Assembly: GCA_964020155.1 (NCBI GenBank)
Contig: OZ026560.1
Span: forward strand, 387,501-412,500
Reading direction: 5' to 3'
DNA: 25,000 bases
Origin: Chondrilla cf. caribensis
Taxonomy: Eukaryota; Porifera; Demospongiae; Chondrillida; Chondrillidae
Positions 11,429-22,500 of this stretch are shown piece after piece; position 1 is the stretch's first letter; each line of letters opens with the position of its first letter. The position numbers and the translations under genes were made by a program. Below the pieces are notes generated by a model. The model was not told the DNA's origin, did not search any database, and saw only the letters and a list, made by a program, of their open reading frames with translations.

Positions 11429-12824
11429 ATGGCAGGACGAAATTTGTATCTTGCTTCCAGATCTTTCAGGATGTTGTATCCTATAATTTCGTCACGGGTT
11501 GGTACGCACGCGAATTGGCAATGGTCGTTTGCCACTGGAAGTAGCAGTCATTGGCATCAGCTTCTAATCTCAAACAAGTTTATGGAAACGCGAAGGTTTA
11601 TGGCCACAAGTAAGCTGGTCGACTGTATGTACACACATATTACGGTGCAAATCGGTTACTTTAGTACGTACCTCGGTTAGTACATACCCCTGTTGCTAAA
11701 TACATTTCATTTTGTCCCTAGCTTATCATAAATTAAGCAGTACTGATAGTAGGTACTTGTTTGGTACCGTATGCACATAAGCACATCATGTATCATAATA
11801 TTCGTGCAGTAGAACCGCTTCAGGGGACTTTACTGTCATTACTTTAGCCAGAGTGTCCCTTAACGGAGGATCTACTGTGTGTTATGTGTTTTGTTTTCCT
11901 CATCTATGAAATGCATTTGGTGTAGTTTCAGACAGAACTCTTGAAAAGCATACAAACACAGTCTGGTGTAACCACCCCTGTGTTCCTCTCTTTATGCAAA
12001 TGTTCACAACCACAGATGTAGAGGTACATAGAGGCAGCTACATCAGACTAACAAATAGCATTCCATGTTCTACTATCATTGTATTATGTATCCGTGTCAG
12101 TAAGAGGCTTAAGGTGATACATCAGACACTGTCTATAGAGGCCACTCTTGGGACCTGAAAAGTGGCTGTTATAGGGAAGTGGTCTGCATACGTATGTTGA
12201 ATTCTACACTGTAGACCCTTTAGGTCTCAGTAAACTGGCTGCTATAAAGAGGTGCCCCATACACTCACATTGGATTGTACACTAACCTGGCTGCTATAAA
12301 GAGGTGCCCCATACACTCACATTGGATTGTACACTAACCTAGCTGCTATAAAGAGGTGCCCCATACACTCACATTGGATTGTACACTAACCTAGCTGCTA
12401 TAAAGAGGTGCCCCATACACTCACATTGGATTGTACACTAACCTGGCTGCTATAAAGAGGTGACCTGTCAATACAGTGACCATTATACACTGGTTACAAT
12501 GTATATCTCTCCCGTGTGTATCTATACCTTTCATCAGAAAAAGAGACAAAACCTTCTAAGAAGAAGACATCAACTAGTGTCAGTCGAGATGACACACACC
12601 TGCCCTCTAGTGATGTCTTAATGTCACGCTGCGTTGGAGCTAATATAAAAAAGGACGGGGAAGACCCTGAGTTGTTGAGTGATAACGAATACCCTGAATG
12701 GCTTTGGAGTCTCATGGACAAACCGGCATCTGAATTTGGTCCTGAACAGAGGACACTTTGGAGGCGGTTCAACAAAGCACAAGCAAGACAAAGAAACTTT
12801 GAAAGATCAGAAATGAATAACTAA
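11429..12824 (+). CDS. MRPL54: Mitochondrial large ribosomal subunit protein mL54
   Basis: A structural protein of the mitochondrial ribosome large subunit. Two exons, 11429-11609 and 12538-12824, join in phase 1 (A|AA) to give 155 residues ending at TAA. Exon 1 encodes a basic, Ser/Arg-rich leader without acidic clusters (MAGRNLYLASRSFRMLYPII), as expected for mitochondrial import. Exon 2 starts with a Lys-rich linker (KKETKPSKKK) and then has the family core: VGANIKKDGEDPELLSDNEY and PEWLWSLMDKP, then TLWRRFNKAQARQRN, matching GVNIYKEGQD...EYPEWL and YWRRLRKQN of the human protein (138 residues). The acceptor at 12536-12537 is the only one keeping frame with the leader. The gene is convergent with the minus-strand aprataxin (159 bp between stops). 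Confidence 0.92.
12165..12463 (+). repeat. 52-bp tandem repeat in the mL54 intron
   Basis: Four near-identical units of GCTGCTATAAAGAGGTGCCC plus CATACACTCACATTGG and ATTGTACACTAACCTG, starting at 12238, 12290, 12342 and 12394, then a partial fifth at 12446. A degenerate upstream unit (GTGGCTGTTATAGGGAAGTG) is at about 12163-12230. The rest of the intron (11610-12160) shows no feature I recognise. Confidence 0.9.
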
Positions 12825-12983
12825 AACAGACACACACATGCACACACTATCACTGCAAATTCTAAAAGCATCATCTCAAAGAGCTGCACATTTTTACTAC
12901 AAACCTTTAAAAACAGATATGTACTTATTGCTGTACATATGAGTATGTACGTACCAGCATCCTACAAACAATATAAACTTCAT

Positions 12984-13670
12984 TTATGATATGTCTTTAG
13001 GGACAACTTTCGTCCAACGTAGTTTTTTGTCTTTCTCTTTGTCATGGGAACGGATGTGCCTCTTAAGGTTACCGATGTCTTCAAATGTGAGTTCACAGAA
13101 GTTACATCTCATCGAGAGTTCAAGAAGATCATTATACTCCTTCTCTACCACATTGATTTGGCCTTTCTTCTCCAACGTTTCCATGACAACGTCCGAATCC
13201 ACAAAATACTCCGTATTAAATGTGTTCCAGTGATGTTTCCGCTTCATACGATAAGAATTAAAGTCCTGGCTCACTACGTGGAGATGGAGACGTTTCAAAC
13301 TTGGGATGGCATGATAACCTTTTCGAAAAATAGTATCTGGGTCGACCGATTTGATCTTCTTTATGAGTTTTTCCGCGTTCTCGTCCATGCGCTTCAGCAG
13401 GGGAAGATGACGAGGAAGCAATTCGGAAATGCTGTCTAACGGCCCCTCTTTAGGGAGTACCAAGTAATGATACGATGCTTTAGGGAATCCGTCGTATAGT
13501 GTGACAGTCAGGTCGTCTTTCTCGTACACTTGAGAGGGGTCGTTTATCGCATGGACGATCCCCATAGTCCAGTGTACGTGCTGGGGGCGATATGGACGCG
13601 GACGATCAGCGCAGAACAATTTTCGTTTGCTGTCTTCAACACCGGCCATTACTCTGATGATTAAGAGCAA
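12984..13670 (-). CDS. APTX: Aprataxin-like DNA end-repair hydrolase, paralogue 1 (HIT + C2H2)
   Basis: Aprataxin removes AMP left on DNA 5' ends by failed ligation, in the nucleus. Intronless, 228 residues from the first ATG, or 221 from the second at 13649 (MAGVEDSKRK); the second is perhaps likelier since related proteins start close to the HIT domain. HIT parts: YHYLVLPKE (67-75), the active-site segment GYHAIPSLKRLHLHVVSQDF (118-137) with H129 as expected nucleophile and H131, then HHWNTFNTEYF. A C2H2 zinc finger follows (C189, C192, H205, H209). The third His of the HIT triad is Arg here (R127), as also occurs as Gln/Arg in plant aprataxins. There is no FHA domain, unlike vertebrate APTX. 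It is head-to-head with its paralogue. Confidence 0.93.
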   Translation of the reverse strand: MLLIIRVMAGVEDSKRKLFCADRPRPYRPQHVHWTMGIVHAINDPSQVYEKDDLTVTLYDGFPKASYHYLVLPKEGPLDSISELLPRHLPLLKRMDENAEKLIKKIKSVDPDTIFRKGYHAIPSLKRLHLHVVSQDFNSYRMKRKHHWNTFNTEYFVDSDVVMETLEKKGQINVVEKEYNDLLELSMRCNFCELTFEDIGNLKRHIRSHDKEKDKKLRWTKVVPKDIS

Positions 13671-13816
13671 GTATATGCGAAAACGTACGTTGTCTAGTAT
13701 CTCTCTTCACAGTAACGGCCTACGTAAACTGGTTATAGGGACTGAACGTGAAGGGTGGAATCCTATAGGACCCGAATTCCCGGTACCGTTTGGGAATTTC
13801 CCGTCGTTAGACCAAA
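13671..13816. promoter_or_regulatory. Shared divergent promoter of the two aprataxin genes
   Basis: 146 bp (167 if paralogue 1 starts at 13649) separate the start codons. The interval holds a palindromic GGGAATTTCCC at 13792-13802 and a nearby GAATTCCCGG. No TATA box is evident. Bidirectional use is inferred from spacing. Confidence 0.7.
13792..13802. promoter_or_regulatory. Palindromic kappaB-like site
   Basis: GGGAATTTCCC fits the Rel/NF-kappaB consensus GGGRNWYYCC on both strands. It ends 14 bp before the paralogue 2 ATG, so it may lie in the 5' UTR. Rel-family factors are known from early-branching animals; use here is inferred. Confidence 0.4.
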
Positions 13817-14422
13817 ATGGCTGCCAGAAGTCGTAGCAAGTCTCCCGCCGCCAAAAGAGCAAAGTTCAACCCCAAAGCGTGGAACATGAAGTTGTTTGAT
13901 GCGATGAAGAATCCTTCACTACTTGTAGACGACTCTGATGAAATAGTAGTTGTCATTAAAGACGCATTTCCTAAATCCAGGTACCACTTTCTAGTCCTAC
14001 CAAGAGAAGTGATCCCGGGAATAGATGATTTGACGAGAGAACACTTGGAATTATTGAAACACATGAAGAAAATCGGAGAAAACATGGTTAAAGATGTCAG
14101 TGACAAGTTAGGGAATAAAAAAGTCAATTTTCGTATTGGTTTCCATGGCGTCCCAAGTATGAAACAACTTCACATGCATGTTATAAGTCAAGACTTTGAT
14201 TCTATTTGCCTTAAGACAAAGAGACATTGGAATTCCTTCACAAGTGATTTTTTCCTAGAAGCAGATCATGTTATCACGGAAATTGAAGAGAAAGGTTGCC
14301 TGCATCCAGACAAGGAGAAATTTGAAGCATTATTGAAGCTACCTTTGAAATGTCATCTGTGCGGGAAGATGCCCAAAAACATGCCAGACCTCAAGTCTCA
14401 TTTAGATCACCACAATCGATAG
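13817..14422 (+). CDS. APTX: Aprataxin-like DNA end-repair hydrolase, paralogue 2 (HIT + C2H2)
   Basis: Same family and role as its divergent neighbour. Intronless, 201 residues. A basic N-terminus (SRSKSPAAKRAKF, 5-17) may be a nuclear signal. HIT parts: YHFLVLPRE (56-64), GFHGVPSMKQLHMHVISQDF (108-127) with H119 expected as nucleophile and H121, then RHWNSFTSDFF. The C2H2 finger has C179, C182, H195 and H199. The first His of the triad is Gln (Q117). Its finger and post-HIT segments are closer to human APTX than those of paralogue 1 (ISQDFDSICLKTKRHWNSF). It lacks an FHA domain. The two copies differ at well over half of aligned residues by eye, so the duplication is old. Confidence 0.94.
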   Translation: MAARSRSKSPAAKRAKFNPKAWNMKLFDAMKNPSLLVDDSDEIVVVIKDAFPKSRYHFLVLPREVIPGIDDLTREHLELLKHMKKIGENMVKDVSDKLGNKKVNFRIGFHGVPSMKQLHMHVISQDFDSICLKTKRHWNSFTSDFFLEADHVITEIEEKGCLHPDKEKFEALLKLPLKCHLCGKMPKNMPDLKSHLDHHNR

Positions 14423-14703
14423 TGGTGCTTGTCGAATATTTTCAGTTTGATTGTAACGCCTATTTCATTGACATTCATCCATTGTCTATTTCAATTAGTA
14501 GGTGTTGTTGTGTTTTGCATTCAATCTTTTGATGATTGCTGACAGTTGTGTCAATTCATTAACTCATTCTAGAAGCATTTTATTCTGGATTATGCTGTTG
14601 TCGATGAAGCAACATTAATTTCAATCAAGTACGATAATGATGTTATTGATTACAATTTGATAATTAAATAATTAACATGACCCAAATTTATCTATCTTTC
14701 TAT

Positions 14704-14793
<90 letters not shown>

Positions 14794-14841
14794 GCATATT
14801 ATATGGCTGTGATTGTAGCCATTTTGTCACATGTTCCCCAG
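14423..14841. other. AT-rich spacer after aprataxin 2
   Basis: Holds the 3' flank of aprataxin 2 and probably the unrecognised first exon of the next gene. No convincing start exon could be picked out. The only strong signal is the tetranucleotide tract at 14689-14790. Confidence 0.5.
14689..14790. repeat. (TATC)n-(TA)n compound microsatellite
   Basis: About 70 bp of TATC units followed by about 30 bp of TA. Confidence 0.95.
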
Positions 14842-15991
14842 GTGTGACCTTCAATGGCCTGGTGATCTCAGAAAGGACCTTTTTTCGCAATTATTGTGAT
14901 GGTCATAACAAGAGGAGACCTGTTTTGACTTTGTTTACCAAGTTACATGTGAGAATGGAGTGTGCGTGCCCTCATCACAGGCAGAAGACACACCCACAAT
15001 TACGCAGACACGCCCACATGTACACAGACATACCCACTTTTACACAGACACACCCACATTTACATAAACACACGCATTTACACAACACACCCACATGTAC
15101 ATAGACACACCCACATTTACATAAATACACATCAACACAGTCACACCCACATGTACATAGACACACCTATCGGCAGCCTATGTTCATGCATGCACATCAA
15201 AATACTCCCTAATTACTGCTGAATCTCATTTTGTTTTTTTTTGCTGTTGACCAAATCTTTATTCTTCCCTCGATCATTCACCCTCGATTCATCCCCTCCA
15301 GACTCCCTGTCCACTTTGTGATGAAGCAAAAGAACAACTTAAGAAGTTCTTACCATTTGTAAGTGTCTATGGCCCTAATTAATCAATTAATGGAATTATC
15401 CATTGATTTACATGTTAAATCTAATATTGTCTATAGTGCAAAGGAATCAATTAATCACACAAAATAATTAAATGAATAGCCAGCCCTATCTTATATTCCA
15501 CAACTTCCACTCAATGGGTTTAATTTTGTTCTTTGAGAGTACCTGAATGCGAAATGCAGTCTTGACATCACATATCATGTCTAGTGGGAGACCTCTTAGC
15601 CTTACAAAGTGGGAGTGGCTTACGGTTACGACCATTTAATTACCTCCATTGATCAATTGATTCATCAACCGATTACTATGCACTGATAATAGATCTGAAA
15701 ATTATTCCCAATTCTCACCACTACTGAACGTACAATGATAGCCATAATTCCCTTCGTCCATATTTGATATTCTGCCGAACGTAGTTCCTACCAGTATTTC
15801 AAGCTGCATAGTGCTCTCATGTGTGTGTGCAGGTTACTGTTGAAGAGTGTTACATTGACCTAGAGGAGAACAGGGAGTGGAGAGAGTTGTACCAATTCGA
15901 CATCCCTGTTGTACACCTTAATGGATCATTTCTGATGAAACACAGAATTGATGAAAACAAATTGAAGAAAATTCTAGAAAATAAAATTTAG
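14842..15991 (+). CDS. C5orf63: C5orf63-type glutaredoxin-like protein (5' exon not found)
   Basis: A small thioredoxin-fold protein of the glutaredoxin-like (DUF836/C5orf63) family; its substrate is not established. Three exons: 14842-14948, 15302-15358, 15833-15991, in phase, ending at TAG. Order: RRPVLTLFTK (first strand), TPCPLCDEAKEQLKKFLPF with the CPLC redox pair, then VTVEECYIDLEENREWRELY, then QFDIPVVHLNGSFLMKHRID with the cis-Pro loop typical of the fold. This matches human C5orf63 (TLFTKDPCPLCDEAK, KFDIPVFHLNGQFLM). The first listed exon has a good acceptor (CCCCAG at 14836-14841) and no in-frame ATG, so an upstream exon with the start and possibly a targeting leader must exist. 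Two extra residues (LH) at the first junction suggest that donor may be slightly off. AATAAA at 16084-16089 may be its polyA signal. Confidence 0.85.
14985..15170 (+). repeat. Degenerate ACACCCACATNTACATAGAC repeat in intron
   Basis: About eight imperfect units of 18-24 bp (CACCCACATGTACATAGACA and CACCCACATTTACATAAACA forms) between the first two glutaredoxin-like exons. The ORFs over it are translations of the repeat. Confidence 0.75.
15359..15832. other. Intron of the glutaredoxin-like gene, no feature seen
   Basis: AT-rich sequence with clustered TTAATCAATTAAT-type motifs. Nothing coding or mobile was recognised. Confidence 0.5.
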
Positions 15992-16387
15992 AATTTCAAT
16001 TTTTTATTAGCACTTATCAAAGTTCATTGTTCTTAAGATTTTATATACATATGTATATGTATACAGACCGTGGTGACTGTCAAAATAAAATCATTTTTTG
16101 TTGACAATGATTGCGGTGTTCCCAGTGTCCATAGGACATGCAGTAATACCAATATTCATGCATATAACATGTACAGCATTCTGAAGTGCTAGCTAAGGAG
16201 CCCACATATAGGGACCATCAACGTGAAATTATTCTTGTTAGTGATCATTACGTCCTCCACAGTGTCCACAACACAGGTGGTAGCAGCAATAATCATTCAC
16301 ATATGTACACCTTCTGAAGTGCTATACAGCTCATGGTGGGTTAGGGTTACATATCTGCCAAGATAAGGTCAATTTATAACAAAGGTC
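15992..16387. other. 3' flank of the glutaredoxin-like gene with an imperfect direct repeat
   Basis: Two loosely similar stretches share the order AGTGTCCA...CATTC...TTCTGAAGTGCTA, at about 16123-16192 and 16259-16325. A TATACATATGTATATGTATA near-palindrome is at 16045-16064. No gene seen. Confidence 0.45.
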
Positions 16388-16399
16388 ACTGGTCTTCCC

Positions 16400-16522
16400 A
16401 GTAGCACACACAGTAGCACAGTATCGCACAGAGTAGCACAGTATCACACACAGTAGCACGGTACCACACACAGTAGCACAGTATCGCACACCGTAGCACA
16501 GTGTCACACACAGTATCACACA
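16400..16522. repeat. 20-bp CAGTAGCACAGTATCACACA-type minisatellite
   Basis: About six units with point changes (CGCACA, GGTACC, GTGTC forms). It leads straight into the 187-bp satellite, whose first unit begins at 16524. Confidence 0.8.
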
Positions 16523-16523
16523 C

Positions 16524-19500
16524 AGCTACATTGGAAGGTGCTTAATATTTTTTCAATGTATGTGAGAGTATAGGAGAGAAAACGCTAAGCACCTTTTTCC
16601 ATGGCTCATGGGAGAGGGGGCGTGTCACCATGATATTTTAGACAGACCTAGATAGGGACGTGAGCTAACATCTGAAACAATTCCCATCTCAATAGGTGGC
16701 TCGTAACCCCAGCTACATTGGAAGGTGCTTAATATTTTTTCAATGTATGTGAGAGTATAGGAGAGAAAACGCTAAGCACCTTTTTCCATAGCTCATGGGA
16801 GAGGGGGCGTGTCACCATGATATTTTAGACAGACCTAGATAGGGACGTAAGCTAACATCTGAAACAATTCCCATCTCAATAGGTGGCTCGTAACTCCAGT
16901 TACATTGGAAGGTGCTTAATAGTTTTTTAATGTATGGGAGAGTATAGGAGAGAAAAACGCTAAGCACCTTTTTTCATAGCTCATGGGAGAGGGGGTGTGT
17001 CATCTTGATATTTTAGACAGACCTAGATAGGGACGTGAGCTAACTTCTGAAACAATTCCCATCTCAATAGGTGGCTCGTAACCCCAGTTACATTGGAAGG
17101 TGCTTAATACTTTTTCAATGTATGGGAGAGTATAGGAGAGAAAAACGCTAAGCACCTTTTTTCATAGCTCATGGGAGAGGGGGCGTGTCACCATGATATT
17201 TTAGACAGACCTAGATAGGGACGTGAGCTAACTTCTGAAACAATTCCCATCTCAATAGGTGGCTCGTAACCACAGTTACATTGGAAGGTGCTTAATACTT
17301 TTTCAATGTATGGGAGAGTATAGGAGAGAAAACGCTAAGCACCTTTTTCCATACCTCATGGGAGAGGGGGCGTGTCACCATGATATTTTAGACAGACCTA
17401 GATAGGGACGTGAGCTAACTTCTGAAACAATTCCCATCTCAATAGGTGGCTCGTAACCACAGTTACATTGGAAGGTGCTTAATATTTTTTCAATATATGG
17501 GAGAGTATAGGAGAGAAAACGCTAAGCACCTTTTTCCATACCTCATGGGAGAGGGGGCGTGTCACCATGATATTTTAGACAGACCTAGATAGGGACGTGA
17601 GCTAACTTCTGAAACAATTCCCATCTCAATAGGTGGCTCGTAACCACAGTTACATTGGAAGGTGCTTAATACTTTTTCAATGTATGGGAGAGTATAGGAG
17701 AGAAAACGCTAAGCACCTTTTTCCATACCTCATGGGAGAGGGGGCGTGTCACCATGATATTTTAGACAGACCTAGATAGGGACGTGAGCTAACTTCTGAA
17801 ACAATTCCCATCTCAATAGGTGGCTCGTAACCCCAGTTACATTGGAAGGTGCTTAATATTTTTTCAATATATGGGAGAGTATAGGAGAGAAAACGCTAAG
17901 CACCTTTTTCCATACCTCATGGGAGAGGGGGCGTGTCACCATGATATTTTAGACAGACCTAGATAGGGACGTGAGCTAACATCTGAAACAATTCCCATCT
18001 CAATAGGTGGCTCGTAACCCCAGCTACATTGGAAGGTGCTTAATATTTTTCAATGTATGGGAGAGTATAGGAGAGAAAAACGCTAAGCACCTTTTTTCAT
18101 ACCTCATGGGAGAGGGGGCGTGTCACCATGATATTTTAGACAGACCTAGATAGGGACGTGAGCTAACATCTGAAACAATTCCCATCTCAATAGGTGGCTC
18201 GTAACCCCAGTTACATTGGAAGGTGCTTAATAGTTTTTTAATGTATGGGAGAGTATAGGAGAGAAAACGCTAAGCCCCTTTTTTCATAACTCATGGGAGA
18301 GGGGGTGTGTCATCTTGATATTTTAGACAGACCTAGATAGGGACGTGAGCTAACTTCTGAAACAATTCCCATCTCAATAGGTGGCTCGTAACCCCAGTTA
18401 CATTGGAAGGTGCTTAAAATATTTTCAATGTATGGGAGAGTATAGGAGAGAAAAACGCTAAGCACCTTTTTTCATAGCTCATGGGAGAGGGGGCGTGTCA
18501 CCATGATATTTTAGACAGACCTAGATAGGGACGTGAGCTAACTTCTGAAACAATTCCCATCTCAATAGGTGGCTCGTAACCACAGTTACATTGGAAGGTG
18601 CTTAATACTTTTTCAATGTATGGGAGAGTATAGGAGAGAAAACGCTAAGCACCTTTTTCCATACCTCATGGGAGAGGGGGCGTGTCACCATGATATTTTA
18701 GACAGACCTAGATAGGGACGTGAGCTAACTTCTGAAACAATTCCCATCTCAATAGGTGGCTCGTAACCACAGTTACATTGGAAGGTGCTTAATATTTTTT
18801 CAATATATGGGAGAGTATAGGAGAGAAAAACGCTAAGCACCTTTTTTCATAGCTCATGGTAAACGAGGCGTGTCATCTTGATATTTTAGACAGACCTAGA
18901 TAGGGACGTGAGCTAACTTCTGAAACAATTCCCATCTCAATAGGTGGCTCGTAACCCCAGTTACATTGGAAGGTGCTTAATACTTTTTCAATGTATGGGA
19001 GAGTATAGGAGAGAAAACGCTAAGCACCTTTTTTCATAGCTCATGGTAAACGAGGCGTGTCATCTTGATATTTTAGACAGACCTAGATAGGGACGTGAGC
19101 TAACTTCTGAAACAATTCCCATCTCAATAGGTGGCTCGTAACCACAGTTACATTGGAAGGTGCTTAATACTTTTTCAATGTATGGGAGAGTATAGGAGAG
19201 AAAACGCTAAGCACCTTTTTCCATACCTCATGGGAGAGGGGGCGTGTCACCATGATATTTTAGACAGACCTAGATAGGGACGTGAGCTAACATCTGAAAC
19301 AATTCCCATCTCAATAGGTGGCTCGTAACCCCAGTTACATTGGAATATGCTTAATAGTTTTTTAATGTATGGGAGAGTATAGGAGAGAAAACGCTAAGCA
19401 CCTTTTTTCATAGCTCATGTGAGAGGGGGCGTGTCACCATGATATTTTAGACAGACCTAGATAGGGACGTGAGCTAACTTCTGAAACAATTCCCATCTCA

Positions 19501-22500
19501 ATAGGTGGCTCGTAACCCCAGTTACATTGGAAGGTGCTTAATATTTTTTCAATGTATGGGAGAGTATAGGGGAGAAAAACGCTAAGCACCTTTTTTCATA
19601 GCTCATGTGAGAGGGGGCGTGTCACCATGATATTTTAGACAGACCTAGATAGGGATGTGAGCTAACTTCTGAAACAATTCCCATCTCAATAGGTGGCTCG
19701 TAACCACAGTTACATTGGAAGGTTCTTAAAATATTTTCAATGTATGGGAGAGTATAGGAGAGAAAAACGCTAAGCACCTTTTTTCATAGCTCATGGGAGA
19801 GGGGGTGTGTCATCTTGATATTTTAGACAGACCTAGATAGGGACGTGAGCTAACTTCTGAAACAATTCCCATCTCAATAGGTGGCTCGTAACCACAGTTA
19901 CATTGGAAGGTGCTTAAAATATTTTCAATGTATGGGAGAGTATAGGAGAGAAAAACGCTAAGCACCTTTTTTCATAGCTCATGGGAGAGGGGGCGTGTCA
20001 TCTTGATATTTTAGACAGACCTAGATAGGGACGTGAGCTAACTTCTGAAACAATTCCCATCTCAATAGGTGGCTCGTAACCACAGTTACATTGGAAGGTG
20101 CTTAATACTTTTTCAATGTATGGGAGAGTATAGGAGAGAAAACGCTAAGCACCTTTTTCCATACCTCATGGGAGAGGGGGCGTGTCACCATGATATTTTA
20201 GACAGACCTAGATAGGGACGTGAGCTAACTTCTGAAACAATTCCCATCTCAATAGGTGGCTCGTAACCCCAGTTACATTGGAAGGTGCTTAATATTTTTT
20301 CAATATATGGGAGAGTATAGGAGAGAAAACGCTAAGCACCTTTTTCCATACCTCATGGGAGAGGGGGCGTGTCACCATGATATTTTAGACAGACCTAGAT
20401 AGGGACGTGAGCTAACTTCTGAAACAATTCCCATCTCAATAGGTGGCTCGTAACCCCAGTTACATTGGAAGGTGCTTAATATTTTTTCAATATATGGGAG
20501 AGTATAGGAGAGAAAACGCTAAGCACCTTTTTCCATACCTCATGGGAGAGGGGGCGTGTCACCATGATACTTTAGACAGACCTAGATAGGGACGTGAGCT
20601 AACATCTGAAACAATTCCCATCTCAATAGGTGGCTCGTAACCACAGTTACATTGGAAGGTGCTTAATACTTTTTCAATGTATGGGAGAGTATAGGAGAGA
20701 AAACGCTAAGCACCTTTTTCCATACCTCATGGGAGAGGGGGCGTGTCACCATGATATTTTAGACAGACCTAGATAGGGACGTGAGCTAACTTCTGAAACA
20801 ATTCCCATCTCAATAGGTGGCTCGTAACCCCAGTTACATTGGAAGGTGCTTAATATTTTTTCAATATATGGGAGAGTATAGGAGAGAAAACGCTAAGCAC
20901 CTTTTTCCATACCTCATGGGAGAGGGGGCGTGTCACCATGATATTTTAGACAGAGCTAGATAGGGATGTGAGCTAACATCTGAAACAATTCCCATCTCAA
21001 TAGGTGGCTCGTAACCCCAGCTACATTGGAAGGTGTTTAATATTTTTCAATGTATGGGAGAGTATAGGGGAGAAAAACGCTAAGCACCTTTTTTCATACC
21101 TCATGGGAGAGGGGGCGTGTCACCATGATATTTTAGACAGACCTAGATAGGGACGTGAGCTAACATCTGAAACAATTCCCATCTCAATAGGTGGCTCGTA
21201 ACCCCAGTTACATTGGAAGGTGCTTAATAGTTTTTTAATGTATGGGAGAGTATAGGAGAGAAAACGCTAAGCACCTTTTTTCATAACTCATGGGAGAGGG
21301 GGCGTGTCATCTTGATATTTTAGACAGACCTAGATAGGGACGTGAGCTAACTTCTGAAACAATTCCCATCTCAATAGGTGGCTCGTAACCCCAGTTACAT
21401 TGGAAGGTGCTTAAAATATTTTCAATGTATGGGAGAGTATAGGAGAGAAAAACGCTAAGCACCTTTTTTCATAGCTCATGGGAGAGGGGGCGTGTCATCT
21501 TGATATTTTAGACAGAGCTAGATAGGGACGTGAGCTAACGTCTGAAACAATTCCCATCTCAATAGGTGGCTCGTAACCCCAGTTACATTGGAAGGTGCTT
21601 AAAATATTTTCAATGTATGGGAGAGTATAGGAGAGAAAAACGCTAAGCACCTTTTTTCATGCTTCATGGGGGAGGGGGTGTGTCATCTTGATATTTCAGA
21701 CAGAGCTAGATAGGGACGTGAGCTAACTTCTGAAACAATTCCCATCTCAATAGGTGGCTCGTAACCCCAGTTACATTGGAAGGTGCTTAAAATATTTTCA
21801 ATGTATGGGAGAGTATAGGAGAGAAAACGCTAAGCACCTTTTTGCATACCTCATGGGGGAGGTGGCGTGTCACCTTGATATTTTAAACAGTGCTAGCTGG
21901 AGACGTAAGGTAACTTCTGAAAGAATTCCCATCTCAATAGGTGGCTCGTAACCCCAGTTACATTGGAAGGTGCTTAAAATATTTTCAATGTATGGGAGAG
22001 TATAGGAGAGAAAAACGCTAAGCACCTTTTTTCATAGCTCATGGGAGAGGGGACGTGTCACCATGATATTTTAGACAGACCTAGATAGGGACGTGAGCTA
22101 ACATCTGAAACAATTCCCATCTCAATAGGTGGCTCGTAACCCCAGTTACATTGGAAGGTGCTTAATATTTTTTCAATATATGGGAGAGTATAGGAGAGAA
22201 AACGCTAAGCACCTTTTTCCATACCTCATGGGAGAGGGGGCGTGTCACCATGATATTTTAGACAGACCTAGATAGGGACGTGAGCTAACATCTGAAACAA
22301 TTCCCATCTCAATAGGTGGCTCGTAACCACAGTTACATTGGAAGGTGCTTAATAGTTTTTTAATGTATGGGAGAGTATAGGAGAGAAAACGCTAAGCACC
22401 TTTTTTCATAACTCATGGGAGAGGGGGCGTGTCATCTTGATATTTTAGACAGAGCTAGATAGGGACGTGAGCTAACGTCTGAAACAATTCCCATCTCAAT

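Noticed and set aside
13044..13439. 131-codon plus-strand ORF
   Set aside because: It is antisense to aprataxin 1, whose HIT and zinc-finger residues establish the minus strand as coding.
14831..14900. ATGTTCCCCAGG as start of the glutaredoxin-like gene
   Set aside because: It is in the wrong frame and meets a TGA before joining the conserved segment.
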